A stretch of 51,734 nt of DNA from Zestomicrobium sp964482405 (GCA_964482405.1 CAYZXH010000005.1:1-51734), one strand, 5' to 3'. Counted from the stretch's first letter, positions 22,687 to 31,824 are shown. Notes: a model not told the origin generated them from the sequence alone. Program-made: numbers and translations.

Positions 22687-24177
22687 TCACCCCTCTTCTC
22701 TCTTCACCAATGCTTTAATTTTCATAGGATTCATTTTAAGCTCTACTAAGGCTGTCCCGATAGGTGCTAACTGCCCTATGATAACGTTCTCCGTAACCCC
22801 GACTATTTGGTCTGTCTCCCCCCTAATACTCGCGTCAAACAAGTTCTTTACAGTGACCTCGAAAGCTGCTCTAGCCAGGATGCTGGGCTTCTCACCGACA
22901 ACCCCGTGCCTGCCTATAGGTCTCACAGAACCCGATCTAGTCATCATGTCGGCAACCAACATGACGTGTCTTAAATCAACATCTAGACCCTGCTCATTCA
23001 AGGTATTCTTGATCTCCCTTATCAAGGCCTCCCTAGCGGCCTCAATACCTAGAACCTCCTCTATCTCGTGAATACTGTTCGTCCTCACCTTCCTAGGATC
23101 AACACCCCCCATCCTCAACACGGCGTCTAAGTTAGAGCCTGAGGTAATGAGGACGTAGTACTCCTTCCCAGTCTCCTGATCCCTCCTCTTCTGAAGTATT
23201 ACCTTCTTGATGTCCTTCAATCCCTTAATCTTAACCTTCAGCAACCTGTCCCTGAATTTCTGTGCTTTGATAATGTCACTGTAACTCTTAGGTATCTCAA
23301 TAACGATTAGGTAGGGGTTCTCCTCAGAGACGCTGACCTTGCCGGCAAGCAACTTACCCTTAGACAATACCTTAACGACCTCGTCAGGCGTGACACCCTT
23401 ATCGTAAAGCATCTCAGGGTCTAACTCTATGAAGAGCTTCATCTCAGAGAGATCTATGTCCGCCGACCTAGTCACGGTCTCTAATGTAGTCAACTCTATC
23501 TTCCTAGCCACCTCCCTAGCCTTAGCCTCATCATACTTAAACTCCTCACTCAAGTGTATCTCCATCATGGGGGTCTCGGGAACCCTCTTAGCATCCACTA
23601 ACTCGATGAGTCTAGGCAGACCTAAAGTCACGTTCAGTTCCCTAACCCCGGCGAAGTGGAACGTTCTTAAAGTCATCTGGGTGCCCGGCTCACCTATAGA
23701 CTGCGCAGCCACAGTACCCACAGGCTCCCCTGGATCAACCAGTGAGTGCAGGTAGGTCCTGACACAGTCATCCACTATAGCAGCTAACTCAGAATCGCTT
23801 AAGTCGTGCTTAACGCGATACTTGAAGAGAGTCAGCAACATCTCGTTGCAGATGGCTTCAGGAACGTAATCCTTGACAGGCTCCAAGAACTCCTTAATCT
23901 TAAGAGCTACCTCGTTATACCTAGTCAACTCTTTAAGGAGAGCCTCCTCCTGAGTAACACCCTGGAAAACGTACAGGTTCAGAAGACTCTTCCTTATCTC
24001 GTCAGCGAGCTCCGGAACCACCCCAACCCTACTCATCAAACTACTTATGACGTGGTAAGGCTCGGCAACCTTCTCCAGAATCTCCTCTGCCTTAGTTGTA
24101 GGTGGCTTAACCTTACTCTTACTCTTCTTACGCGACGCCTTCCCCTGCCTAGTCTTCCCCTGCTTAGACTTCTTCAT
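22687..24177 (-). CDS. rpoA2: DNA-directed RNA polymerase subunit A''
   Basis: A 496-residue A'' subunit, the C-terminal part of the split largest subunit, holding the bridge helix and trigger-loop region ('PGEPVGTVAAQSIGEPGTQMTLRTFHFAGV') and jaw ('RPIGRHGVVGEKPSILARAAFEVTVKNL'). I start at ATG 24177, which overlaps the A' stop as ATGA; the frame opens 4 codons earlier. The conserved 'GTVAAQS' occurs near residue 154, some 85-90 residues later than I recall for Sulfolobus A''. The N-terminal excess begins with a Lys/Arg-rich tract (residues about 1-25) and a helical segment. Confidence 0.97.
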   Translation of the reverse strand: MKKSKQGKTRQGKASRKKSKSKVKPPTTKAEEILEKVAEPYHVISSLMSRVGVVPELADEIRKSLLNLYVFQGVTQEEALLKELTRYNEVALKIKEFLEPVKDYVPEAICNEMLLTLFKYRVKHDLSDSELAAIVDDCVRTYLHSLVDPGEPVGTVAAQSIGEPGTQMTLRTFHFAGVRELNVTLGLPRLIELVDAKRVPETPMMEIHLSEEFKYDEAKAREVARKIELTTLETVTRSADIDLSEMKLFIELDPEMLYDKGVTPDEVVKVLSKGKLLAGKVSVSEENPYLIVIEIPKSYSDIIKAQKFRDRLLKVKIKGLKDIKKVILQKRRDQETGKEYYVLITSGSNLDAVLRMGGVDPRKVRTNSIHEIEEVLGIEAAREALIREIKNTLNEQGLDVDLRHVMLVADMMTRSGSVRPIGRHGVVGEKPSILARAAFEVTVKNLFDASIRGETDQIVGVTENVIIGQLAPIGTALVELKMNPMKIKALVKREEG

Positions 24178-26816
24178 CCTATCTTCCACCCCACATGCTT
24201 CTTAACTATCCTATCAACGTTCACTGCCTTACCGAAGGAAGTGTTTTTAGGATCTACCCCGTCCTCACCATACCTAAACTGTATTAAGTCTCCGTACGCT
24301 GTCCTCACAGTCCCGTCATACTCCACAACCACGTCTAGCAACGAGTTTATGAGCCTACGCTGCATGTAGCCGCTCTGCGAAGTTCTGACGGCGGTGTCTA
24401 CCAAGCCCTCCCTACCACCGGCCGCGTGGAAGAACATCTCTATCGGTGTGAGCCCCTTAACAAATGAGTTCACAACAAACCCTCTCGCTTCAGGCCCTAT
24501 ATCGCCTCTCTCGAAGAAGGGTAGGGTCCTGTTCATGTAACCCCTATGTATTCTCTCACCCCTGACGGATTGCTGACCCAGCATAGCGGCCATCTGAGTA
24601 ATGTTCAGAGCGCTGCCCCTAGCGCCTGTCTTAGCCATGATGAAGACGTTATTGAATGGGTTAAGGTACTTAACGGCGATCTCGCCAGCCTCATCCCTAG
24701 CCTTAGACAATATCTCGAGTATCTTAAGCTCCAGCGATTCCTCGAGTGTTCGCCCGGGAGTAACCTCCAGCTTCCCCTCCTCGTAAAGCTTGAGAGCCTT
24801 ATTAACTTCCTCTAAAGCCTTCTTATAAACCTCTCTGATCTCCTCGTAAGCGTGCTCAGGTATCAGTATATCGTCTAAAGTCATCGTGAACCCCCTCATC
24901 TCAATAAACCTTAAGAAGAGCTTGAAAGCCCTGTCCATGAACTGCCTCCCGAAGCTGGACCCGTACTCCATGATTAGGTAATGCAGCATGGACTCAGGCT
25001 GTTGAGCACCTATAGAGTTTTTATCTATCACGCCCATCAAGAACTTCCCCTTCTTGACTAAGACGTAGGAATCCCAGAAACACTCCTCGTCCTGACACTT
25101 GAACAAACCACTAGAGATCTTAGCTTCCTTAGCGAAGTTGAAGTCCTCCGGGAGGAGTAAGCTGATTATCTGCTTACCAAGCCAGGCCTGCTTCGGAGCC
25201 AGTATGGCTGGCTCAGGTATCTCGCCCTCGTAGTTTATGCTAGCGAGAAGATCTGAAACCCTGTCCTTAGTTAGGTAAGTAGCCTTAGACGAGAGCAGGT
25301 ACCCACCACTAATGTAGTCTTGAATACCCCCTATTATAGGCCCGCCATACCTCGGCGAGAGTATGTGGTCCTGAACCAGGAGCAACATGCGTGCCTCGGC
25401 CTGAGCCTCAGGGGTTTGAGGGACGTGTAAGTTCATCTCATCCCCGTCGAAGTCCGCGTTGTAAGGCGGGCAGACAGCTAAGTGAAGCCTGAAGGTCCTG
25501 CCCGGAAGCACCTTCACCACGTGCGCCATTATCGACATCCTGTGGAGTGAGGGCTGCCTATTAAAGAGAACTATATCACCGTCCATTAAGTGACGTTCAA
25601 CCACGAAACCAGGTTTCAGAGCTTCAGCAACAGCCTTCAAGTCCTTATTATACCTGAGATCCAGCCTACGCCCGTTAGGCTCTATGACGTAGTTAGCTCC
25701 AGGATACTTGAAAGGCCCATTCAGCACATACCTCCTCAACTCATCCACGTTCCACGGAGTCACCCTCACAGGCACTGTCAAGTTCATGGCGACCTCAACG
25801 GGAACCCCTACCTCATTAATACTTAAGTACGGATCAGGGGATATCACGGTCCTAGCAGAGAAATCAACACGTTTACCCGACAAGTTATTCCTGAAACGAC
25901 CTTCCTTACCCTTAAGCCTCTGGGCTAAGGTCCTTAAAGGAGACCCAGACCTCCTCTTAGCCGGCGGGACGCCGGGAACCTCATTATCTATGTACGTCGT
26001 TATATGGTATTGGAGTAGGTCCCACAAATCCTCTATTATTATCTCAGGGGATCCCACGTTTATAGCTTCCTTAAGCCTCTCGTTAGTCCTTATTATGTCA
26101 ACCAACTTATGAGTTAGGTCGTCCTCAGCTCTTATGCCGGTCTCAAGAAGTATTGAGGGCCTGACCGCTATCGGCGGCACAGGCAGAACAGTTATTATTG
26201 CCCACGCCGGGTGCGCGGTCTCAGGATCGTAACCCATAACCCTTAAGTGTCTGTCAGGAATCCTGCTAAGCCAGTCCCTAATGAACGTGGGCGTCAGCTT
26301 CCCAAGAGGACCCTCCTCGATGAACGTGGTGGGTTTCTCGTAACGTATCCTGTACTGCCTCTCACCACAGTGAGGGCACTCGTAAACCTTCATAGCTTTC
26401 CTCTTCACGTACTCTGAGAGGGACTCAGCTAGCTGAGGCCACCTATCCCTTAACTTCTCCAGCAACCTCAAGTATCTCTCGATCTCGTCTTCCGGTATCT
26501 TAAGCTTCCCACACTTCCTGCACGTAGCTCTAAGCAACTCGTAAATGTGCTTAACGAACCCTATGTGTATGACCGGCCTAGCGAGCTCGAGGCTGCCGAA
26601 GTGTCCGGGACAAAGAGCCAGCTTATTACCACACGTCTCACACCTCTGATCCGGCTCTATGACGCCCAGCTTAGGATCCATGACCCCTCCCTTAACAGGC
26701 ATGCCGTTCTCGTCGTAGACGTCGGGAGTCACTATAGCTGTCGTCGACATCTTCCTTATCATGTCCGGCGACAATATACCGAACTTAATACCCCTTATCT
26801 CCTTCTCAGCGACCAT
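24174..26816 (-). CDS. rpoA1: DNA-directed RNA polymerase subunit A'
   Basis: An 880-residue A' subunit. The N-terminal zinc site 'CETCGNKLALCPGHFG' and a second cluster (CRKCGK...CPHCG) form the clamp, and the active-site Mg-binding loop NADFDGDEMNLHVP lies near residue 455. The end, 'GKAVNVDRIVKKHVGWKIG', marks the natural split point before A''. I prefer ATG 26816 (MVAEKEIRGIKFG), preceded by GGTGA; GTG 26822, two codons earlier, overlaps the rpoB stop and is an alternative. Confidence 0.98.
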   Translation of the reverse strand: MVAEKEIRGIKFGILSPDMIRKMSTTAIVTPDVYDENGMPVKGGVMDPKLGVIEPDQRCETCGNKLALCPGHFGSLELARPVIHIGFVKHIYELLRATCRKCGKLKIPEDEIERYLRLLEKLRDRWPQLAESLSEYVKRKAMKVYECPHCGERQYRIRYEKPTTFIEEGPLGKLTPTFIRDWLSRIPDRHLRVMGYDPETAHPAWAIITVLPVPPIAVRPSILLETGIRAEDDLTHKLVDIIRTNERLKEAINVGSPEIIIEDLWDLLQYHITTYIDNEVPGVPPAKRRSGSPLRTLAQRLKGKEGRFRNNLSGKRVDFSARTVISPDPYLSINEVGVPVEVAMNLTVPVRVTPWNVDELRRYVLNGPFKYPGANYVIEPNGRRLDLRYNKDLKAVAEALKPGFVVERHLMDGDIVLFNRQPSLHRMSIMAHVVKVLPGRTFRLHLAVCPPYNADFDGDEMNLHVPQTPEAQAEARMLLLVQDHILSPRYGGPIIGGIQDYISGGYLLSSKATYLTKDRVSDLLASINYEGEIPEPAILAPKQAWLGKQIISLLLPEDFNFAKEAKISSGLFKCQDEECFWDSYVLVKKGKFLMGVIDKNSIGAQQPESMLHYLIMEYGSSFGRQFMDRAFKLFLRFIEMRGFTMTLDDILIPEHAYEEIREVYKKALEEVNKALKLYEEGKLEVTPGRTLEESLELKILEILSKARDEAGEIAVKYLNPFNNVFIMAKTGARGSALNITQMAAMLGQQSVRGERIHRGYMNRTLPFFERGDIGPEARGFVVNSFVKGLTPIEMFFHAAGGREGLVDTAVRTSQSGYMQRRLINSLLDVVVEYDGTVRTAYGDLIQFRYGEDGVDPKNTSFGKAVNVDRIVKKHVGWKIG

Positions 26817-26818
26817 GA

Positions 26819-29800
26819 TCACTCACCCGAGAACTTCTCCTTAAGTATTATCTTGGGGTATATTAGCATGCTCATCATCTCCTGCAGCAATAGCTTAAAC
26901 GCGTAAGAAACCTCGACGGAGACTATGTTGCCTTCCTCACCGTGCACGGGACACACGTACTTACCCTTATTCCTGTCAAACCATCCTAGAAGCCCACACT
27001 TCTCGCACACGTATATCGTGTATTTATCCGAGCTGTCCAGGAGTCTCTCCTTAAGCAGTATCGTAGCGCCGTGACCTATTATCGCGTCCCTCTCCATCTC
27101 GCCGAAACGTAAGCCTCCTTCCCTAGCCCTGCCCTCAGTAGGCTGCCTGGTCAGTAACTGCACAGGACCTCTAGACCTCGAGTGTAGCTTATCCGCCACC
27201 ATGTGGTGTAGCCTCTGATAGTATACGACCCCTATGAATACGGGGGTTGATATCAACTCACCTGTCCTGCCATCATACATAGGCTCAGTACCGTCGTGTG
27301 GATAACCAAACAGTAAGAGCTCCCTCCTCAAATCCTCAGGTTTCTCACCAAAGAACGGCGTGCCGTCAACAGTCCTGCCCCTGAGAGAGCCTACCTTACC
27401 AGCTATAGACTCGATTAACTGACCCACAGTCATTCTGGAGGGCAACGCGTGCGGGTTGATTATCAAGTCAGGAGTCACGCCCTCAAACGTGTACGGCATG
27501 TCGTACTGAGGAACTAACAAGCCTATCACACCTTTCTGCCCGTGTCTTGACGCGAACTTATCTCCTATCTCAGGAATTCTTAAATCCCTCACCTTAACTC
27601 TTATGAACTTATTACCCTCGCCGTCAACAGTCACCACCACAGTATCCACGATCCCTCTATCACCGTGCCTCAAACTAACTGAGGAGTCCCTCCTAGCCTC
27701 ACCAACCAAGCCGAACTCCCTGTACTCCTCCAGGAATCTCGGGGGCGATGTCTTGCCTATGAGAACCTTACCCGAGACCACGTCGACCTCGGGAGGCACT
27801 ATGCCGTCCTCATCCAAGAACTCGTAGTTCTCCTTACCCCTATAGCCCTTCACCTTAATGTCTGGGATCCCTATGATGTCTCTTTGACCACCAGGGTATC
27901 TGAGTTCCTCAGTACTGTAGTCCCTGAAGAAGGTTGACCTAGCAAGCCCTCTCTCAACAGAAGATTTATTCACTATGACGGCGTCCTCCATGTTATAGCC
28001 CGTGAACGAAAGCACCGCAACTATGAAGTTCTGTCCAGCAGGTCTTGAGTTAAACCCTATCAAGTCTAAGAACCTGGTCTGCACGACAGGTTTCTGCGGG
28101 TAGTGCAGGAAGTGAGCCCTACTATCAAACCTTAAGTGGAAGTTAGCGGCGTTCAAACCAACTGCTTGCTTAGCCATAGCTGCCTCATACGCGTTACGTG
28201 GTGATTGGTTGTGGTTAGCGTAAGGAATTAAAACAGCTGCAACGCCTAGGATCGACGGTGGATAGAGCTCTAAGTGCGTATGCTTCGGGGTTACTTCCTC
28301 AGGATCTAAAGCTATCAACGCGTTGTCTTCCTCCTCAGCGTCCAAGTACTCAACGATGCCCATGCTGACTAAGTCGCTGAACGTGATACTGCCAGATTTA
28401 AGCTTCTCCACAACATCACTACTTATCCTCACCCTACCCTTCTCCAGAACTAGTAAGGGCCTCCTAACCCTCCCACTATCGCAATTTATGTGCACCTCGT
28501 TTATATACTCAGTCCTTACGTAAGAGACGTTTACCTCGTGATGTAGCTTCCCGGACCTCCTCAACCTCCGTAAACTATTCACTAACTCGTAAGCGTCCTC
28601 CTTGGGGTAATACCCTATTAAAGTACCGTTTAGAAAGACCTTAGCGTAGGTAGTCACCTTCTCCATAAGTTCCTCATCGCCTTTCCTAAGCCTCTCGTAA
28701 ACCTCAAGCAAGTTCATTACGCCGAGTTCAAGGATGTGCGGTATGACGGAGGACTCCTCCACTCCTGCAGTGATATAAGCTGAGAGAGCTAGATTCTTAA
28801 CTAAACCACAATTAGGTCCTTCAGGAGTTTCGAAGGGGCATATCCTCCCCCACTGAGTTGGGTGTAAGTCTCTGGCCTCAAAATGCGGCTGACCCCTGCT
28901 TAACGGGGCTACAGTCCTCCTCAAATGACTCAGCATGGAAATCCAGTTAGTCCTGTCAAGTATCTGACTAACCCCCGTTCTATTACCTACCCAATTACCC
29001 GTAGCTAGAGCGTAGTTGAGTCTCTCAGTGACTATGTCTGGTCTGGCCAAAGCTCTTAGAGAGAGCTTCCTCCCCTTAGTAAGCCTGTACCTCTCCACCT
29101 GATACCTTAAGTCCTTCATGTAGGCCTTAAAAGCAACCCTGAAGAGCTGAGCCATTAAATCACCGGCTAACCTCAACCTCCTGTTAGCGTAGTGGTCTTT
29201 ATCGTCTGGTTTCCTCCTACCCAGAACCAACTCTATCAACTTACACGCCATCTGACCTAAGTAGAGGGCTTTAAGGATCCTGGTATTCGGGGTGTTGCCT
29301 AGGTGAGGCATAAAGTACATGTCGAGTATCTGGAGAACCCTGTTACGTCTAGCTTCAGGATCTGTGATCCCTATAGTGACTCTTGAGGCCAGGTAATCTA
29401 GCGCCTCAACCTGAGTTCTGATCTCTCTAGCAGCGTAGAGAGAGGGGATTAGCTCCTTCTGTATTTCAGGGTCTGGGGAAACAGCTAAAGCTATCTCCAT
29501 ATCCGTTTCCAGGCCTAACGCTCTCATCATGATCACGAAGGGAACTTTCTGAGGTATTGAGGGGAAGTTGATGGTGAGTGTCCCGTCCTTCAAGCGATCA
29601 AGTATTATCGGGACTCTGTACCCGGCGGAAGCCGAGATTACTTTAGCGGTGTGAGTTATTGAGGAAGCCTCCCTACCGTAATCAACTAACACTCTGTTAG
29701 GTGCTAAGTCCTCCTGACCTACTATAACCCTCTCAGACCCGTTTATTATGAAGTAACCCCCAGGATCTCTCCAGTCCTCCTCATACCTAATGAGCTCCTC

Positions 29801-30232
29801 CTTACTGAGCCTACTCGTAGGGTCTAGCACCGACCTAATCATCACCGGCATAAACCCTAACGGAACATTATCCTCCACATGTTCGAAGCCGTCCTCGTGT
29901 ATAGCTATTGTGAGATACATTGGCGCGCTGTACGTCAAGTTACGGATCCTGGCGATTGTTGGGTTAAGGTTCTCTAAACCTCTCAAGACAGCACCCTCAA
30001 TCTCCCTGAGCTCCGGCTCACCGATCTTGACGTCAATGACCTCCAGGTATATCTTCTGGTGAGCTATCTCAACCCTACCTAACTCCTTAACTATCTTCTT
30101 AATCCCTGAAGTCACGAAGGTATTATAAGAATCAAGATGCTGCTTCACGAGACCCTTCTCCTTCAGAAAAGACTCCACGAGTAACCAACGAACCTCCTTA
30201 TCTAACTTGACCGGATCCTCCAACCCAATCAC
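26819..30232 (-). CDS. rpoB: DNA-directed RNA polymerase subunit B
   Basis: A 1137-residue B subunit in one piece; crenarchaea keep RpoB unsplit whereas many euryarchaea split it. Visible landmarks are 'GYFIINGSERVIVGQEDLAPNRV', the 'GRICPFETPEGPNCGLVKNLA' active-site region, 'IPEIGDKFASRHGQKGVIG' near residue 895, and the C-terminal zinc site CEKCGLLGWFDRNKGKYVCPVHG. It overlaps rpoH by 4 bases at its start and lies next to rpoA1. Confidence 0.99.
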   Translation of the reverse strand: MIGLEDPVKLDKEVRWLLVESFLKEKGLVKQHLDSYNTFVTSGIKKIVKELGRVEIAHQKIYLEVIDVKIGEPELREIEGAVLRGLENLNPTIARIRNLTYSAPMYLTIAIHEDGFEHVEDNVPLGFMPVMIRSVLDPTSRLSKEELIRYEEDWRDPGGYFIINGSERVIVGQEDLAPNRVLVDYGREASSITHTAKVISASAGYRVPIILDRLKDGTLTINFPSIPQKVPFVIMMRALGLETDMEIALAVSPDPEIQKELIPSLYAAREIRTQVEALDYLASRVTIGITDPEARRNRVLQILDMYFMPHLGNTPNTRILKALYLGQMACKLIELVLGRRKPDDKDHYANRRLRLAGDLMAQLFRVAFKAYMKDLRYQVERYRLTKGRKLSLRALARPDIVTERLNYALATGNWVGNRTGVSQILDRTNWISMLSHLRRTVAPLSRGQPHFEARDLHPTQWGRICPFETPEGPNCGLVKNLALSAYITAGVEESSVIPHILELGVMNLLEVYERLRKGDEELMEKVTTYAKVFLNGTLIGYYPKEDAYELVNSLRRLRRSGKLHHEVNVSYVRTEYINEVHINCDSGRVRRPLLVLEKGRVRISSDVVEKLKSGSITFSDLVSMGIVEYLDAEEEDNALIALDPEEVTPKHTHLELYPPSILGVAAVLIPYANHNQSPRNAYEAAMAKQAVGLNAANFHLRFDSRAHFLHYPQKPVVQTRFLDLIGFNSRPAGQNFIVAVLSFTGYNMEDAVIVNKSSVERGLARSTFFRDYSTEELRYPGGQRDIIGIPDIKVKGYRGKENYEFLDEDGIVPPEVDVVSGKVLIGKTSPPRFLEEYREFGLVGEARRDSSVSLRHGDRGIVDTVVVTVDGEGNKFIRVKVRDLRIPEIGDKFASRHGQKGVIGLLVPQYDMPYTFEGVTPDLIINPHALPSRMTVGQLIESIAGKVGSLRGRTVDGTPFFGEKPEDLRRELLLFGYPHDGTEPMYDGRTGELISTPVFIGVVYYQRLHHMVADKLHSRSRGPVQLLTRQPTEGRAREGGLRFGEMERDAIIGHGATILLKERLLDSSDKYTIYVCEKCGLLGWFDRNKGKYVCPVHGEEGNIVSVEVSYAFKLLLQEMMSMLIYPKIILKEKFSGE

Positions 30233-30477
30233 CCAGCTATAACGAACCTGTAAACAACAATCTTACCGGATGTTGGGGACTTACGCGTTATCTTAACTAT
30301 GTCGCCGGGCTTAGCCCCTATAGCCCTAGCAACCGGGTCTGAAGCCCTAATATACGGCAGTTGCTCAGGCCTAACCCCGAGAGACCTCAAGACCTCAATA
30401 GCTTCCTCAGGTTTTAAAACCTCGTGCTCAGGAACCAACTCATGCTCAAGTATTTTAAACTTAGGTTTCTCACTCAT
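30229..30477 (-). CDS. rpoH: DNA-directed RNA polymerase subunit H
   Basis: An 82-residue subunit H (Rpb5 C-terminal domain homologue). 'FKILEHELVPEHEVLKPEEAIEVL', 'LPYIRASDPVARAIGAKPGDIVKI' and 'RKSPTSGKIVVYRFVI' match the family closely. It is the first gene of the large operon rpoH-rpoB-rpoA1-rpoA2-rpl30e-nusA-rps12, all within a few bases of each other. The region upstream to tRNA-Lys (30478-30595) holds A/T-rich promoter sequence for both directions. Confidence 0.97.
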   Translation of the reverse strand: MSEKPKFKILEHELVPEHEVLKPEEAIEVLRSLGVRPEQLPYIRASDPVARAIGAKPGDIVKITRKSPTSGKIVVYRFVIAG

Positions 30478-30594
30478 CTATTTCCCCACCGATTTCCTCC
30501 GCTAAACAAGAAAACTAGAACACACATTTTAAGCTTTAAACCTCGACCAAATCAATAAAGTTTTAAAGGAGTTAATAAATATAAATGAGTGGGC

Positions 30595-30669
<75 letters not shown>

Positions 30670-30735
30670 CCACAAAACCCTGAGAGAGCTCTAAAACAAT
30701 CCAAAAATAAAAATCCGCGATATCACATCCTATTA

Positions 30736-31419
30736 GTGATTAGGTTGAAGTGGTACGCGAGCAAGAAGATCCGCGAGTTGGTCGTCAGGGTTGACTCAGT
30801 AGCTGTCCTCTCCTCAGTCAGGAAGGTCTACAAGAACGTTGAGCTCTCTCACGCGTTAGGCATCAGTGAAGCAACTTTAAGCAAGTACTATCACGGCATA
30901 ACGGTCCCGGCCTACCCTATGGCTGAGCGACTGCTCAAGAACTTCCTGAGCGAGGAATTCATTAAGAGGTACGTGAGTAGGTTCATGAATAAAGTAGGCT
31001 GGGATTTAAGGAAAGCCTGTGCAGACCCGCACTTCATCAACTATGTCACCGCGTACTTCAAGTACAGACTACTTGAAAAACTACCGGGGTTCATCGCAGA
31101 CAAACTCGTGACCCTACCTGATTACTCGCTAAACATAGCCTCACAATTATCGACGTCACTAAACATCCCCCTAGCAATGCCGGCAAGCGAGGACGAGATA
31201 ATAGGACTTGAAGCTAAGAGCAAACCGCCAGCGCTACTCCAGAGAGGAGATTATGTGATCTCAGTACACGCAGTACTCAATAAGGAAATAGCTGAGTACT
31301 TCAGGTACGTAGCAGACGTATACAGCCTGAAATACGTGGCGGCACTAACCATAGTCTTAATGGATGAGAAGAGAGTAGCAGAAATAATTAAATCCCCGAT
31401 CTTCAACTTAATACCCTGA
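30736..31419 (+). CDS. Predicted helix-turn-helix transcriptional regulator
   Basis: A 227-residue protein. An N-terminal helix-turn-helix is visible near residues 36-60 ('ELSHALGISEATLSKYYHGITVPAYPMAERLL'), close to the XRE-like fold. The C-terminal half ('DKLVTLPDYSLNIASQLS', 'GDYVISVHAVLNKEIAEYFRYVADVYSLKYVAALTIVLMDEKRV') resembles a degenerate type I phosphoribosyltransferase domain, as in archaeal purine/pyrimidine-type regulators, but the diphosphate-binding signature is not clear, so this is a guess. GTG start. It is monocistronic, downstream of tRNA-Lys. Confidence 0.6.
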   Translation: MIRLKWYASKKIRELVVRVDSVAVLSSVRKVYKNVELSHALGISEATLSKYYHGITVPAYPMAERLLKNFLSEEFIKRYVSRFMNKVGWDLRKACADPHFINYVTAYFKYRLLEKLPGFIADKLVTLPDYSLNIASQLSTSLNIPLAMPASEDEIIGLEAKSKPPALLQRGDYVISVHAVLNKEIAEYFRYVADVYSLKYVAALTIVLMDEKRVAEIIKSPIFNLIP

Positions 31420-31447
31420 AACACTTATTAGGTCTGATAACGTAGGA

Positions 31448-31506
31448 TCATTGATGATTTAGGTCTATAAGCGCTGAAACACGTGATGAGAAACCCACGC
31501 TATGAT
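31448..31506 (+). ncRNA. Candidate box C/D sRNA (weak)
   Basis: The order of boxes fits a guide RNA: C-like TTGATGA (31451-31457), D' CTGA (31474-31477), perfect C' GTGATGA (31483-31489), a 12-nt guide, then ATGA (31502-31505) in place of CTGA. The D'-side guide is 16 nt, longer than usual. The degenerate box D lowers confidence, and no terminal stem outside the boxes was found. A TATA-like ACTTATTAG lies about 25 bases upstream. It heads a gap that holds two clearer C/D sRNAs. Confidence 0.4.
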
Positions 31507-31534
31507 ATTATAATTAGGCAAGCACCAACCTAAC

Positions 31535-31572
31535 TTACAACTGAAAGCCTCGCCCTTCAGGGCCGGGATGAA
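31535..31572 (+). mobile_element. Orphan IS200/IS605-type right-end (omega-RNA-like) motif, copy C
   Basis: TTACAACTGAAAGCCTCG followed by CCC-TTCA-GGG and CCGGGATGAACG. The match to copy A (10986-11028) runs across TTACAACTGAAAGCCTCGC and the TTCAGGGC loop side. The hairpin is better preserved here (GCCC-TTCA-GGGC). There is no tnpB upstream; the neighbouring gene is a regulator. The 3' tail GGGATGAACG differs from GGGAGGAGGTCAG of copies A and B, so it came from a different element subtype. Confidence 0.55.
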
Positions 31573-31603
31573 CGTTTATAAGTTATGTATTTTCTAATAT
31601 CAT

Positions 31604-31710
31604 TGGTAATGATGGTGGTACGTGCGAGCTTCGGGAGCCACTCTCTAGTAGCTAGGCATGCTAGGTACGCGAAATCAAACACCCACGCTCCCGAGGCGAT
31701 GACGTAATAT
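31604..31710 (+). ncRNA. Possible structured non-coding RNA
   Basis: GCTTCGGGAGC (31628-31638) pairs with GCTCCCGAGGC (31687-31697) to form an 11-bp stem with one G-U pair. Outside it, TACG (31619-31622) pairs with CGTA (31703-31706) across a 5x5 internal loop that contains tandem G-A/A-G candidates (GA against GA), as in kink-turn-like folds. A GTTTATAAG TATA element (31574-31582) predicts a transcript start near 31604. The region has no coding signal. The family is not recognised; it is not a standard tRNA or C/D sRNA (no box D). Confidence 0.4.
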
Positions 31711-31719
31711 TTAAGAAGC

Positions 31720-31782
31720 GGATAAGATGATGTCTACCTCCGGCACTGAAGATTGATGAGAAGGCATTTGTCTGATTAATCC
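31720..31782 (+). ncRNA. Box C/D sRNA (2'-O-methylation guide), sRNA 1
   Basis: All four boxes are present with archaeal spacing: C ATGATGT (31727-31733), 12-nt guide CTACCTCCGGCA, D' CTGA (31746-31749), 3-nt spacer, C' TTGATGA (31753-31759), 12-nt guide GAAGGCATTTGT, D CTGA (31772-31775). GGAT (31720-31723) and ATCC (31779-31782) form a short terminal stem. Two 12-nt guides with a tiny spacer is the hallmark of archaeal C/D RNAs. I cannot name the targets with confidence; 9 nt of the D' guide pair with the 3' anticodon-stem region of tRNA-Arg(TCT), possibly by chance. Confidence 0.85.
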
Positions 31783-31797
31783 ACCCTCCCGACAACA

Positions 31798-31808
31798 CTT
31801 TAAAAATT
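31798..31808 (+). promoter_or_regulatory. TATA box of box C/D sRNA 2
   Basis: CTTTAAAAATT is centred about 24-26 bases upstream of the first base of the sRNA terminal stem at 31825, the correct spacing for an archaeal promoter starting exactly at the RNA 5' end. Confidence 0.6.
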
Positions 31809-31824
31809 CCTTAAGAGAATACAG

